Notes under the pieces: generated by a model
The model's input: only the letters and a program-made list of their open reading frames with translations
Database searches by the model: none
Told to the model about the DNA's origin: nothing
Origin: Thalassospira sp. MCCC 1A01148
GTDB taxonomy: Bacteria > Pseudomonadota > Alphaproteobacteria > Rhodospirillales > Thalassospiraceae
Assembly: GCF_001613795.1 (NCBI RefSeq)
Contig: NZ_LPVZ01000006.1
Coordinates: forward strand, 1-38,501
Reading direction: 5' to 3'
Length of the DNA: 38,501 nucleotides
Position numbers and translations under genes: made by a program
Shown: positions 23,672 through 31,291 of the stretch, one piece after another
How positions within the stretch are numbered: the stretch's first letter is position 1
How the letters are laid out: the number at the start of each line of letters is the position of its first letter

Positions 23672-24015
23672 CACAACCTCCTTGTTCGGATGCACTGACC
23701 CTAACAAAGAAAAATAGAATTTAAAGTAAAATCGTATGTTTAACTTATGCAATACAATGAACACACATACTATACGCAACAACATCAATAGACTTACTTT
23801 ACATACAGTAGTTATATTGATGATATTACCTTCATTACGTTCTATAATTACTTTACATTGCTTACATCACATATCGAACTGACCGATACTGAGCAAGATG
23901 GTTGTGTTATGGAGGAAACAGCGGTAACGTAACTTACTCCAAAATTTGTGAACGCATTGATTTTCAATGACTTCAGGCGGGAATCATAGCCGCCGAAACT
24001 GACAGGAAACCCTAC
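23672..24015. other. 344-bp AT-rich divergent regulatory region
   Basis: It separates the sigma factor (minus) from the ribbon-helix-helix gene (plus). 23700-23890 is much richer in A+T than anything nearby. It holds an 11-bp direct repeat TTACTTTACAT (23794-23804 and 23848-23858, 54 bp apart), related words (TTACAT, GTAACGTAACTTAC at 23925-23938), an inverted repeat CATTGA-n3-TCAATG (23955-23969) and GGCGG/CCGCC arms (23976-23994). No promoter could be chosen with confidence. Confidence 0.6.
23794..23858. repeat. Pair of 11-bp direct repeats, TTACTTTACAT
   Basis: Identical copies at 23794-23804 and 23848-23858, centre spacing 54 bp, about five helical turns. In an AT-rich block, chance similarity is more likely than usual, but full identity over 11 bases suggests binding sites. 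Confidence 0.45.
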
Positions 24016-24225
24016 GTGTCGACGTCAAAAAGAACAGAAAAGCTCCAAATCATGCTTGATGACGAGGAGCTTAAGGTCATTGATGACTGGCGCTTTGAAC
24101 ACCGGATGCCAACCCGCGCAGCTGCGATACGCGAACTTATTCGCCGCGGACTGGTCACTGACGACCTCGAAGAACCAGATACCGAAGGCAAAAGCACAAG
24201 CGATTTCCGTATTGAATCGGAATAA
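24016..24225 (+). CDS. Ribbon-helix-helix domain protein
   Basis: 69 residues, GTG start with AGGA upstream. The N-terminal 50 residues show an RHH/CopG fold: strand EKLQIMLDDEEL, then helices KVIDDWRFEHRMPTRAAAIR and ELIRRGL. The tail is acidic. Such proteins bind DNA as dimers through the paired strand. It is divergent from the ECF sigma gene and may bind the AT-rich region between them. No toxin gene follows; a terminator does, so it is not an obvious antitoxin. I recall close relatives in other alphaproteobacteria as conserved single genes. Confidence 0.82.
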   Translation: MSTSKRTEKLQIMLDDEELKVIDDWRFEHRMPTRAAAIRELIRRGLVTDDLEEPDTEGKSTSDFRIESE

Positions 24226-24244
24226 ATTGTGATCCCGCCACGTA

Positions 24245-24275
24245 AAAAAGGCCCGGCAAATTGCCGGGCCTTTTT
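24245..24275. terminator. Bidirectional terminator
   Basis: AAAAAGGCCCGGC / GCCGGGCCTTTTT perfect 13-bp stem with a five-base loop, between the RHH gene and the converging membrane-protein gene. Confidence 0.93.
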
Positions 24276-24301
24276 GTGTTTCGGTACTTTTTGACGTCAT
24301 T

Positions 24302-24883
24302 TCAGCCGGTATTACGCTTCAGATCGGGCTTTCGCCCTTCAAATATACGCGCGATTCCAGCACCAAACGCCAGAACAAGCATCCACAATCCGTAATATCG
24401 GATCGCACGTGAGGCCGTAATCGCAATCACGAACAGCCAGATCGGATAAGATGCGGCGCCTGCAGCCAAAGCTGCGATCTGCATCGGTGCCGGGGTAATG
24501 CTGATGGCAAAGACAATCCAGAAGCCGCCTTCCCTGAACTGGGCTTCAAGCTCGTCAAATTCCTGTTGCCCGCCAGCCATATCAATAAGGGGCTGGGCAA
24601 ACTCGTCAAACAAAACCCACGCCAGCAAATAAAGCACCAGCGCGCCAAGCACACTGCCTGCCAATGTCACGGTTGCGACAATAAAGCCGCGCTTTCGCGA
24701 TGCTGCCATGATCGGGGCGACGATGACTTCAATCGGGATCGGGATAATCGTTGTTTCAAGAAACGATGCCACGGAAATACCGCCAAGACCCTTTCTTCCC
24801 TCTGCAAGCCTTGCGAGGCGGCTTTTTGCATAGCCTGCCATTGCTTTGATCTGTTGCCCGGGTCGTTTTCTCTCATTCGACAT
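24302..24883 (-). CDS. YqaA/DedA-type (SNARE-associated, VTT domain) membrane protein
   Basis: 193 residues from ATG 24883 (AAAGGA ten bases upstream; other in-frame ATGs at 24910 and 24931). The motif SFLETTIIPIPIEVIVAPIM and the paired GALVLYLLAWVLFDE and ISITPAPMQIAALAAG segments, with three to four membrane helices, place it in the YqaA branch of the DedA superfamily. The Glu and Pro pattern (ETTIIPIP; TPAP) is that of the re-entrant loops. DedA proteins act in lipid flipping and membrane homeostasis; the exact role of YqaA is unknown. Its neighbours are stress genes. Confidence 0.85.
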   Translation of the reverse strand: MSNERKRPGQQIKAMAGYAKSRLARLAEGRKGLGGISVASFLETTIIPIPIEVIVAPIMAASRKRGFIVATVTLAGSVLGALVLYLLAWVLFDEFAQPLIDMAGGQQEFDELEAQFREGGFWIVFAISITPAPMQIAALAAGAASYPIWLFVIAITASRAIRYYGLWMLVLAFGAGIARIFEGRKPDLKRNTG

Positions 24884-24937
24884 CGTTGGTTTTGTTCCTT
24901 TTTGCGCCATGTTGCCCAAAGTCCTGCCCAAACAAGA

Positions 24938-24965
24938 GCAGCCCGCCCCAAATCGGGCGGGCTGC
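24938..24965 (-). terminator. Probable terminator of the acidic exported protein gene
   Basis: GCAGCCCGCCC / GGGCGGGCTGC perfect 11-bp stem with a six-base loop. On the minus strand it is followed by TCTTGTTTG, an imperfect T-run, 40 bp after the stop codon. Confidence 0.65.
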
Positions 24966-25005
24966 GGTCCCCGGACGTCAGGCGCCGAGTTCAGGTTGTG
25001 ACGTC

Positions 25006-25461
25006 TTATTCAGCGGTCTGATTGCCCGAGATGGCCTTCTGCGCGCCTTCAAGCGCACTAACCGTATTGGCCTTTACATCTTCCCAGGTGTCCGCAGATG
25101 CATCTTTGGCATCTTCAAGAGCATTGCTCAACTCGTCGCTTGCGCTATCCCAAGCTTCTGCCAGTTCTTCAACCGCTTCCTCACTGTCTTTTTCGACCTC
25201 TGCGGAAACGTCGTTATACTGTTCGCCGAGCTGCTCGGACTTGTTATCGACCCAGGTAAGAAAATCTTCTTTCTGTTCGAACGTGAAGTCCTTGGCTTCT
25301 TCATACTGGGCAGCAATTTCATTGCCCAGCTTGTTGACATCGGACTCCACGGCATCGTCGGTTGCCATCGTGTTTGATGCGTCGGATTCTGCATAGGCCG
25401 GGGCAACTACCGAAACAGACATAAGTACTGTACCGACCATCAACATATTCTTGCTCAACAT
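25006..25461 (-). CDS. Acidic helical exported protein under an EcfG-type promoter
   Basis: 151 residues from ATG 25461, which has AAGGAGG upstream. A signal peptide (about 1-23, ending APAYA) is followed by a very acidic mature part of Glu, Asp, Ala and Lys with heptad-like spacing (IAAQYEEAKDFTFEQKEDFL, EAVEELAEAWDSASDELSNA), so it is probably a helical bundle or coiled coil in the periplasm. I recognise no family. A perfect GGAAC-N16-CGTT promoter on its strand begins about 80 bp upstream, divergent from that of dps. A role in envelope protection during stress is inference from that. Its leader shares 19 bases with that of the ECF sigma gene. Confidence 0.82.
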   Translation of the reverse strand: MLSKNMLMVGTVLMSVSVVAPAYAESDASNTMATDDAVESDVNKLGNEIAAQYEEAKDFTFEQKEDFLTWVDNKSEQLGEQYNDVSAEVEKDSEEAVEELAEAWDSASDELSNALEDAKDASADTWEDVKANTVSALEGAQKAISGNQTAE

Positions 25462-25519
25462 CACAACCTCCTTGTTTAACAATAACAGCACAATTACTTG
25501 CGCGCTGCTTACCCTCCAC

Positions 25520-25544
25520 AACGGATGGAGCGAAAGGATGTTCC
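25520..25544 (-). promoter_or_regulatory. EcfG-type general-stress promoter for the acidic exported protein
   Basis: GGAAC at 25544-25540, 16 bases, CGTT at 25523-25520: exact match to the alphaproteobacterial general stress consensus. The leader to the ATG at 25461 would be about 50 nt. Confidence 0.85.
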
Positions 25545-25566
25545 GATTGTGTTGATTTTATTTCAT

Positions 25567-25591
25567 GGAACCTTTCGCCGAAATCGACGTT
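25567..25591 (+). promoter_or_regulatory. EcfG-type general-stress promoter for dps
   Basis: GGAAC at 25567-25571, 16 bases, CGTT at 25588-25591. Exact consensus, facing away from the other copy 22 bp to the left. Leader to the dps ATG about 90 nt. Confidence 0.85.
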
Positions 25592-25687
25592 TCAACTGCA
25601 AGCGCCCAACAACGAACCGGGGTACAGCGCAGTGTTGATGCGCAATCCGATTTAACGGGCGCGCGATAAACAAAAGGAGTCTTAGTT

Positions 25688-26191
25688 ATGGCACATAGCA
25701 GTATGCAGACCGTTGCGAAGGAATTCCCCGTCGAAACTGGCGTGGATCGCAAGGATCGTCACGAACTGGCGAAAATGCTGACGCAGATCGTCGGATCGTC
25801 GCATGTACTGTATGCCAAAATTCGTGGCGTTCACTGGAACGTCGTGGGCCCGGCCTTCTATTCGCTCCACAAGATGACCGAGGAGCAATATGAAGACCTC
25901 AATACAGCGATTGACGATATGGCAGAGCGCATTCGTGCAATCGGCTTTTCCGCCCCGACCGGTCTGAGCGCAATGATGGAGAATTCAGCAATCAAGGATC
26001 AGACCAAACTTCTTTCGACCGATGACATGGTCAAGGAACTGGTCGAGGATCACGAAAAAATGGCCCGACTGATCCGCGATGGTGTCGCAGCGGCCGAAGA
26101 CGTTGATGACGTCAAGACCGCCGATATGCTGACCGAGCGGATCGGGGTGCACGAAGAAGCAGCCTGGATGCTGCGTGCAACGATCTCCTGA
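25688..26191 (+). CDS. dps: Dps: DNA protection during starvation / ferritin-like mini-ferritin
   Basis: 167 residues, forming dodecamers that oxidise iron with peroxide and shield DNA. Ferroxidase-site residues are present: H49 in RGVHWNVVG, H61 in YSLHKM, and D76/E80 in IDDMAERIRAIG. The N-terminal 20 residues carry few basic residues, so DNA binding may be weak. AAGGAG precedes the ATG. The upstream EcfG-type promoter predicts induction in the general stress response, as known for Dps in other alphaproteobacteria. A clean terminator follows. Confidence 0.95.
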   Translation: MAHSSMQTVAKEFPVETGVDRKDRHELAKMLTQIVGSSHVLYAKIRGVHWNVVGPAFYSLHKMTEEQYEDLNTAIDDMAERIRAIGFSAPTGLSAMMENSAIKDQTKLLSTDDMVKELVEDHEKMARLIRDGVAAAEDVDDVKTADMLTERIGVHEEAAWMLRATIS

Positions 26192-26219
26192 TCGTAGCGA
26201 AACGATGTGATACGATATA

Positions 26220-26252
26220 GACTGGTGCCTTCGGGCACCGGTCGTTTTTTTT
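26220..26252 (+). terminator. Terminator of dps
   Basis: GACTGGTGCC, loop TTCG, GGCACCGGTC, then GTTTTTTTT. Stable UUCG-type tetraloop, one G-U pair. Confidence 0.95.
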
Positions 26253-26276
26253 GTCCAAAAACAATGTTGCAACACC

Positions 26277-27656
26277 ATGAAAAGCTCTGATCTGACTGGC
26301 AAGGTTCACCTACTGCTGTCGAAGGCAAAACTGCCCGAAGACTGGCGCGAAAATGGTGCGCAGCCGCTCCGCGATGTGTTCGATGATGCCGGTTACCAGA
26401 CAGAGCTGACCCTTTGCGACGGTCCCGAGGCTATCAACAAACAAATCAACTTCTCCTGCCAGCCGGGGGATATCGTTGCGGTTGGCGGCGGTGACGGAAC
26501 CATTAATGCGGTTCTTGATACGATCATTGCCAACAAGGTGGTGCTGATCCCCGTCCCGCTTGGCACCGCAAATGATTTTGCCCGCACCCTGACCCTGCCA
26601 GATGACTTGATTGATGCTGCCCGTGCATCCATTCATGGACAAATCCGGATGCTTGATATCGGCAGCGTGAACAACAAAAGCTTTGTGAATGCTGCCAGCA
26701 TTGGTGTACCCGCCGATGCCCGCAAGCGCATCAATCCCGACCTGAAACGCACATTGGGCGCCATCAGCTATGCGGTTGCCAACTGGCAAAGCTGGCATGA
26801 AATGGAACCGCTCGATTTGACCATCACGTGTGGCGACGAAGCACCGCAGAATATGAAACTGCGCCAGATTACCATCACCAATGGCCGTTACTTCGGGGGC
26901 GGCTTACGACCAAGTGAAACCAAAAGTCCCGAAGACGGATATCTGCATATGTTCGCCATTCGCGACAGTGTCGACACACTGAGCGGCCTTGATGTCGCGG
27001 CCGAGCTGTTGTTTGGCTCTGTTGATGACAGCAGCTATGCCACCACCATGCAATGCGCCACCATCAAGGTAGAAGGCGCAGACGGCGCGCCTGTTCTGGC
27101 CGATGGTGAAATCATTGCCGAACTGCCCGCCAGCTTCACCATTCGCGCCAGCGTACTGCCGGTTTTCGCGCCAAACAGCTTTGTCGATCAAATCGAAGAC
27201 ACCCCCGCGCTGGAAAACAAATCCCTGCCGCAGCAAAATGAAATCAATGACGTCATGCGCGATACCGTCGATTTTGCCTTGCGCCTGGAGGCCATCTATC
27301 CGGTGGCACAAAACAGCGATCTGAAGGCACTTTGTCATGATAGTGCAGGCAAATTCCGCGACATCGCGCGGCAACTCGAACTGGGATTGCGCCCCTATGG
27401 TATCAATCCGGCGTCGCCCGACCCGGACCTTCAGAATCTTGAGGAGCTCCGCGACAAGGTCATGGGCTGGTTGCTGGGCAATGCCGACAGCCGTCTGTCA
27501 AACGGCCTGAAAGCACGTGCGGAACTGCTTATGCGCGAAACTGCAGCAATATCAATCGCCGACCAGCCAACCGATGTCGCAAAGGCGCTTGATACCCTGG
27601 CAAGCGAAGTCGACAGTTTCACCGGCAATCTCGGCGACATCATCAAAAGCCTGTAA
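26277..27656 (+). CDS. Diacylglycerol/lipid kinase-like protein with extra C-terminal helical domain
   Basis: 459 residues. The first 300 form a DAGK/YegS-type lipid kinase: VAVGGGDGTINAV (nucleotide-binding GGDGT), VPLGTANDFART, and NGRYFGGGLRPSETKSPEDG with the catalytic-side Asp, then a beta-sandwich with VLADGEIIAELP. From about 310 the protein continues for 150 residues not found in ordinary family members: four or five predicted helices (INDVMRDTVDFALRLEAIYP, CHDSAGKFRDIARQLELGLR) resembling a ferritin-like or four-helix bundle. No Shine-Dalgarno is clear before the ATG, which begins 24 bp after the dps terminator. The lipid substrate is unknown. A link with stress is only by location. 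Confidence 0.85.
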   Translation: MKSSDLTGKVHLLLSKAKLPEDWRENGAQPLRDVFDDAGYQTELTLCDGPEAINKQINFSCQPGDIVAVGGGDGTINAVLDTIIANKVVLIPVPLGTANDFARTLTLPDDLIDAARASIHGQIRMLDIGSVNNKSFVNAASIGVPADARKRINPDLKRTLGAISYAVANWQSWHEMEPLDLTITCGDEAPQNMKLRQITITNGRYFGGGLRPSETKSPEDGYLHMFAIRDSVDTLSGLDVAAELLFGSVDDSSYATTMQCATIKVEGADGAPVLADGEIIAELPASFTIRASVLPVFAPNSFVDQIEDTPALENKSLPQQNEINDVMRDTVDFALRLEAIYPVAQNSDLKALCHDSAGKFRDIARQLELGLRPYGINPASPDPDLQNLEELRDKVMGWLLGNADSRLSNGLKARAELLMRETAAISIADQPTDVAKALDTLASEVDSFTGNLGDIIKSL

Positions 27657-27662
27657 AACGAA

Positions 27663-27688
27663 AAAAGACCGCCAGATGGCGGTCTTTC
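27663..27688. terminator. Bidirectional terminator between the lipid kinase and ftsY
   Basis: AAAGACCGCC, loop AGAT, GGCGGTCTTT, flanked by A-run and T-rich sequence. Confidence 0.92.
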
Positions 27689-27715
27689 ATTTTGCATCCT
27701 TGCAAGCGACCCTGA

Positions 27716-28651
27716 TCAGTCTTCAAGCCCGGCAAGACTTCTGGCAAAGGATTTGGCCTCGAACGGGCGCAGGTCTTCGGCAGTCTCACCCACACCAATC
27801 GCATGGACAGGTTTGCCGAACTTCTCGGCAAGGGCGACCACAACACCGCCCTTTGCCGTACCATCAAGCTTGGTTACGATCAGGCCTGATACATTGGTCG
27901 CCTCGCCAAAGGTTTCGACCTGTGAATGGGCGTTCTGACCAGTTGTCGCATCGAGCACCAGAAGCGTGTCATGCGGCGCACTCTCGTCGCGTTTTTTGAT
28001 CACGCGGACGATCTTTTTAAGTTCGTCCATCAGGTGTGCCTTGTTCTGCAGACGACCGGCCGTATCAATCAGCAAAAGGTCATATCCTTCGCGCTGGGCC
28101 TGTTCGATCGCATCAAAGGCAAGGCCTGCGGCATCGGCACCCGTGTCACGCGCAATCACCGGACAGTCGGTGCGTTCGCCCCAGACTTTAAGCTGCTCGA
28201 CCGCAGCCGCACGGAACGTATCGCCCGCGGCCATCATGACCTTGAGACCCTGATCCTTGTATGTCTTGGCAAGCTTGCCGATGGTCGTGGTTTTGCCCGA
28301 TCCGTTAACACCAACCACCAGCACCACATGTGGTTTCTTGTTGGCATCAATCACCAGCGGCTGTGCCACCGGCTCAAGGATTTTGGCAACTTCTTCGGCA
28401 ATGAATTCCTGAATTTCGGCGGAATCGACTTCCTTGTCAAACCGGGTCTTGGACAGTTCCGCGCTCAGTTTCGCGGCGGTCGTCACGCCAAGGTCGGAAG
28501 TAATCAGAAGGTCTTCGAATTCTTCGAGCGCATCATCATCAAGACGGCGCTTCGTGAAGATATCCGTAATCCCGGTAGTCAGCTTCGAGGAGGACCGCTT
28601 CAACCCGTCTTTCAGGCGGCTAAACCAGCTTTTCTTCCCCTCTTCACTCAT
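27716..28651 (-). CDS. ftsY: Signal recognition particle receptor FtsY
   Basis: SRP-receptor GTPase that docks ribosome-SRP complexes at the membrane for co-translational insertion. The 311 residues have a short basic N-terminal membrane-targeting part, the four-helix N domain (about 30-95) and the G domain with GVNGSGKTTTIGKL (114-127), DTFRAAAVEQL, DTAGR (near 200) and TKLDGTAKGG (near 266). The long acidic A domain of E. coli is absent, as is usual in alphaproteobacteria. ATGA overlap with the mtaB stop shows coupling. Confidence 0.97.
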   Translation of the reverse strand: MSEEGKKSWFSRLKDGLKRSSSKLTTGITDIFTKRRLDDDALEEFEDLLITSDLGVTTAAKLSAELSKTRFDKEVDSAEIQEFIAEEVAKILEPVAQPLVIDANKKPHVVLVVGVNGSGKTTTIGKLAKTYKDQGLKVMMAAGDTFRAAAVEQLKVWGERTDCPVIARDTGADAAGLAFDAIEQAQREGYDLLLIDTAGRLQNKAHLMDELKKIVRVIKKRDESAPHDTLLVLDATTGQNAHSQVETFGEATNVSGLIVTKLDGTAKGGVVVALAEKFGKPVHAIGVGETAEDLRPFEAKSFARSLAGLED

Positions 28652-29895
28652 TCCGCAAGCTCCGCAATCAATTTTCCATTTTCAAGGCCGGTGACCTTGG
28701 CCTTTGCTATCGTGCCCGCTTCTATCACGCGATCAAGCAGAACGGGAGCAAAATGCTCCGTATGGCCGGTATTTTCCTTTTCCACCAACACATTCTCCAT
28801 CATGCCGATGCGCGATTGCAGGAACTTGTTCAGCTGCACCTCGCCCGCTTCGCGAAGCGCGCTTGCGCGTTCCTTGCGAAGATCCTTGGGCACCTGGGGC
28901 ATCTTGGCCGCTGGTGTCCCCGGACGTGATGAATACGGGAAAACATGCAGGTAAATCAGACCGCATTCATCAACAAGACGCAGGGTATTTTCGGCCATTT
29001 CATCGGTTTCGGTCGGGAAACCGGCAATGATATCGGCGCCAAACGTCACATCCGGGCGCAGATCGCGGACCTTTTTGCAGAAATCGACAACGTCTTGGCG
29101 CAGATGGCGACGCTTCATGCGCTTAAGCACCATGTCATCGCCGGCCTGCAGGCTGATATGCATGTGCGGCATCAAACGTGGTTCGGTTTCGATCAGGCGA
29201 AACAGGTCTTCATCCACCTCGACCGGGTCAATCGATGAAATACGCAGACGCGGCAGCTCAGGCACCTGTGCCAGCAGGCGGCGCGACATCTGCCCCAGGG
29301 TCGGCTGCCCCGGCAGATCATGGCCGTAGGATGTAATATCAACCCCGGTCAGAACAACCTCGCCATAACCATTGGCGACCAGTTCACGGACCTGGGTGAC
29401 GATTTCGCCCATTGGCACACTGCGCGAATTGCCACGGCCAAATGGGATGATGCAAAACGTGCAACGATGATCACACCCGTTCTGCACCTGCACAAAGGCG
29501 CGCGCACGCCCCTCGAAACCGGAAACAAGGTGGCTTGCCGTTTCGTCGACCGACATGATGTCATTGACGACAACACGTTCATGATCGGGCATGGCAAACG
29601 TTTCGGCCTTCATCTTGGCGTCGTTGCCAAAGATGCGATCAATTTCGCCCATATTGGCGAACTTGTCGGGATTGACCTGAACGGCACAGCCGGTGACAAA
29701 AATCTTGGCCTCGGGGTTTTCGCGCCGCAGGCGACGAATGCTTTGACGCGCCTGGCGTTCTGCTTCGGTCGTCACCGCACAGGTATTGATGATAATCGCA
29801 TCATCAAGTCCCGCATTTTTGGCATGGTCGCGCATCACCTCTGACTCATAGGTGTTAAGGCGGCAACCAAATGTGACGACGCGCGGCTCTTTCAT
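28648..29895 (-). CDS. mtaB: tRNA (t6A37) methylthiotransferase MtaB
   Basis: Radical-SAM enzyme that converts t6A37 to ms2t6A37 in ANN-decoding tRNAs. In 415 residues it shows the N-terminal UPF0004 domain with three cluster Cys (C11 in TFGCRLN, C39 in NTCAV, C70 in TGC), the radical-SAM CxxxCxxC (C141, C145, C148 in CDHRCTFC) and a C-terminal TRAM-like domain. The ATG at 29895 gives the canonical N-terminus; a TTG at 29949 is open but unlikely. Start-proximal Shine-Dalgarno is weak. It overlaps ftsY, a common alphaproteobacterial pair; the dapF gene often found upstream is missing here. Confidence 0.95.
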   Translation of the reverse strand: MKEPRVVTFGCRLNTYESEVMRDHAKNAGLDDAIIINTCAVTTEAERQARQSIRRLRRENPEAKIFVTGCAVQVNPDKFANMGEIDRIFGNDAKMKAETFAMPDHERVVVNDIMSVDETASHLVSGFEGRARAFVQVQNGCDHRCTFCIIPFGRGNSRSVPMGEIVTQVRELVANGYGEVVLTGVDITSYGHDLPGQPTLGQMSRRLLAQVPELPRLRISSIDPVEVDEDLFRLIETEPRLMPHMHISLQAGDDMVLKRMKRRHLRQDVVDFCKKVRDLRPDVTFGADIIAGFPTETDEMAENTLRLVDECGLIYLHVFPYSSRPGTPAAKMPQVPKDLRKERASALREAGEVQLNKFLQSRIGMMENVLVEKENTGHTEHFAPVLLDRVIEAGTIAKAKVTGLENGKLIAELAE

Positions 29896-29970
29896 GGTCG
29901 GACTTCTGTCATCCAGTTCTGCTTGGAATTTTTCCACCTGCACAATCAAAACACTGGTGCAAGTGCGGAA

Positions 29971-30002
29971 CGCCCGGCAAGGCTCAATGACCTTGCCGGG
30001 CG
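29971..30002. terminator. Long GC-rich hairpin between the GGDEF gene and mtaB
   Basis: CGCCCGGCAAGG and CCTTGCCGGGCG form a perfect 12-bp stem with an eight-base loop. There is no T-run on either side, so termination is uncertain; it may stabilise an mRNA end. Confidence 0.45.
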
Positions 30003-30117
30003 CTGGTTACATACGCTTTTGAACACTTCAATGCAAGCCCGGCACCTGTCATGGCACACATGCAGCAAGCGCGCAATTCAATGGCAACAATTCAAACCAG
30101 GGGTTGGATTGCGCCCG

Positions 30118-31200
30118 TTAGGCCGCGCAGTTCCGATTACGACCTTCTTTCTTCGCCCGATACAATGCCCGGTCGGCGCGGTCGATCAGTTTCGTGCTGC
30201 CTTCTTTGGAAACATATTCTGCCACACCGACAGATATGGTCATCTGACCAAATGAAATGCCCGACTGCTTTGCCTTGATTTCGCGTGCGGCGATACGTTT
30301 GCTCATATCGCTGGCCAGAACCATGGCATCAGCCAGAGGTGTCTGGGGCAGCAGAATGGCAAACTCGTCACCGCCATAGCGCGCCACAACGTCACGACCC
30401 TTGATATTGGCTTTAAGCATTGAGGCAATCAGAACCAGAATTTCATCGCCGATACGATGTCCGAACCGGTCATTGACCGCCTTGAATTGGTCAAGGTCGA
30501 TAATCATCACACAGAACGGATCCGGCCGTTTCGATGAGTCGTGCTCTTCAATTGTCTGATTAAGCTGCTCTTCGAAATACATACGGTTTGAAACGCGCGT
30601 CAAACCGTCGGTATAGGATCGTTCGCGGGTTTCTTCCAGTTCGCGCTGGAGCCGTTCGACCTTGCCCAGATAACGATCAAGGCGCTGATGCAGGCCTTTG
30701 ACCGTCCTTTGCATCTGGTCGGTCTGTTCGATCACCTCGCTCAGAACCGGGCTGACCTGCTCATGGTCCTTGAGTGTTTCAAGCGACCGTCCAAGCAACG
30801 CCCCGTAATCCTGCAATCCGCTGCGGGCTGTCGTCAGGCAATCATCGCTATTTTCAACGAGTTCCGAGAAATCTTCCATCCCGCGCTGCAGGAAGTCTGC
30901 AGCCTGGCGGTCAAAGATATAGCGATAATAAAGCTGAAGGAGCGTATCCTCGGCCAAATCGTCACCACTGGCCCTTACCGCATCGATGACCCGCAGAATC
31001 TCCGGGTTTTCTTCGGCAAAATAGACGAACCAGACATGGTACAATTCGGGCGTCGGGCGCAGGCCGCGTTCGCGCAGCGCCTTTAAGGTCTCATCAGCAT
31101 AATCCCAATGGCGGGAAAGTTCTTTTTCCGCTGTGGTCACAACGGGTGCTCCGGCTCGTGTTTTCATCATCAAAGTCAATGTGTTATGCGTTTTGGACAT
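30118..31200 (-). CDS. GGDEF diguanylate cyclase
   Basis: 360 residues from ATG 31200. There is no membrane helix, so it is cytoplasmic. The N-terminal 190 residues are helical (HWDYADETLKALRERGLRPT, YHVWFVYFAEENPEI) and end in a coiled coil (about 160-195). The GGDEF domain (about 195-355) has the intact active site GGDEF (276-280), DLDQFKAVND for metal and nucleotide binding, and YRAKKEGRN near the end. The inhibitory I-site is KGRD rather than RxxD, so product feedback may be weak. It makes cyclic di-GMP, controlling motility and attachment. It sits alone between argB and mtaB. A giant adhesin gene is 4.6 kb away, but a link is speculative. Confidence 0.92.
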   Translation of the reverse strand: MSKTHNTLTLMMKTRAGAPVVTTAEKELSRHWDYADETLKALRERGLRPTPELYHVWFVYFAEENPEILRVIDAVRASGDDLAEDTLLQLYYRYIFDRQAADFLQRGMEDFSELVENSDDCLTTARSGLQDYGALLGRSLETLKDHEQVSPVLSEVIEQTDQMQRTVKGLHQRLDRYLGKVERLQRELEETRERSYTDGLTRVSNRMYFEEQLNQTIEEHDSSKRPDPFCVMIIDLDQFKAVNDRFGHRIGDEILVLIASMLKANIKGRDVVARYGGDEFAILLPQTPLADAMVLASDMSKRIAAREIKAKQSGISFGQMTISVGVAEYVSKEGSTKLIDRADRALYRAKKEGRNRNCAA

Positions 31201-31291
31201 AACGATTGGGCTCAAGATACCCTACCTTAACAGCCGGAACCAGCTATACGTCGAAATTAACTACCCGAAAGGGTCAGTCAGACTTCGACCT

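Noticed and set aside
27926..28954. Plus-strand frame (342 codons) opposite ftsY and mtaB
   Set aside because: Spans two overlapping genes on the other strand and shows no domain.
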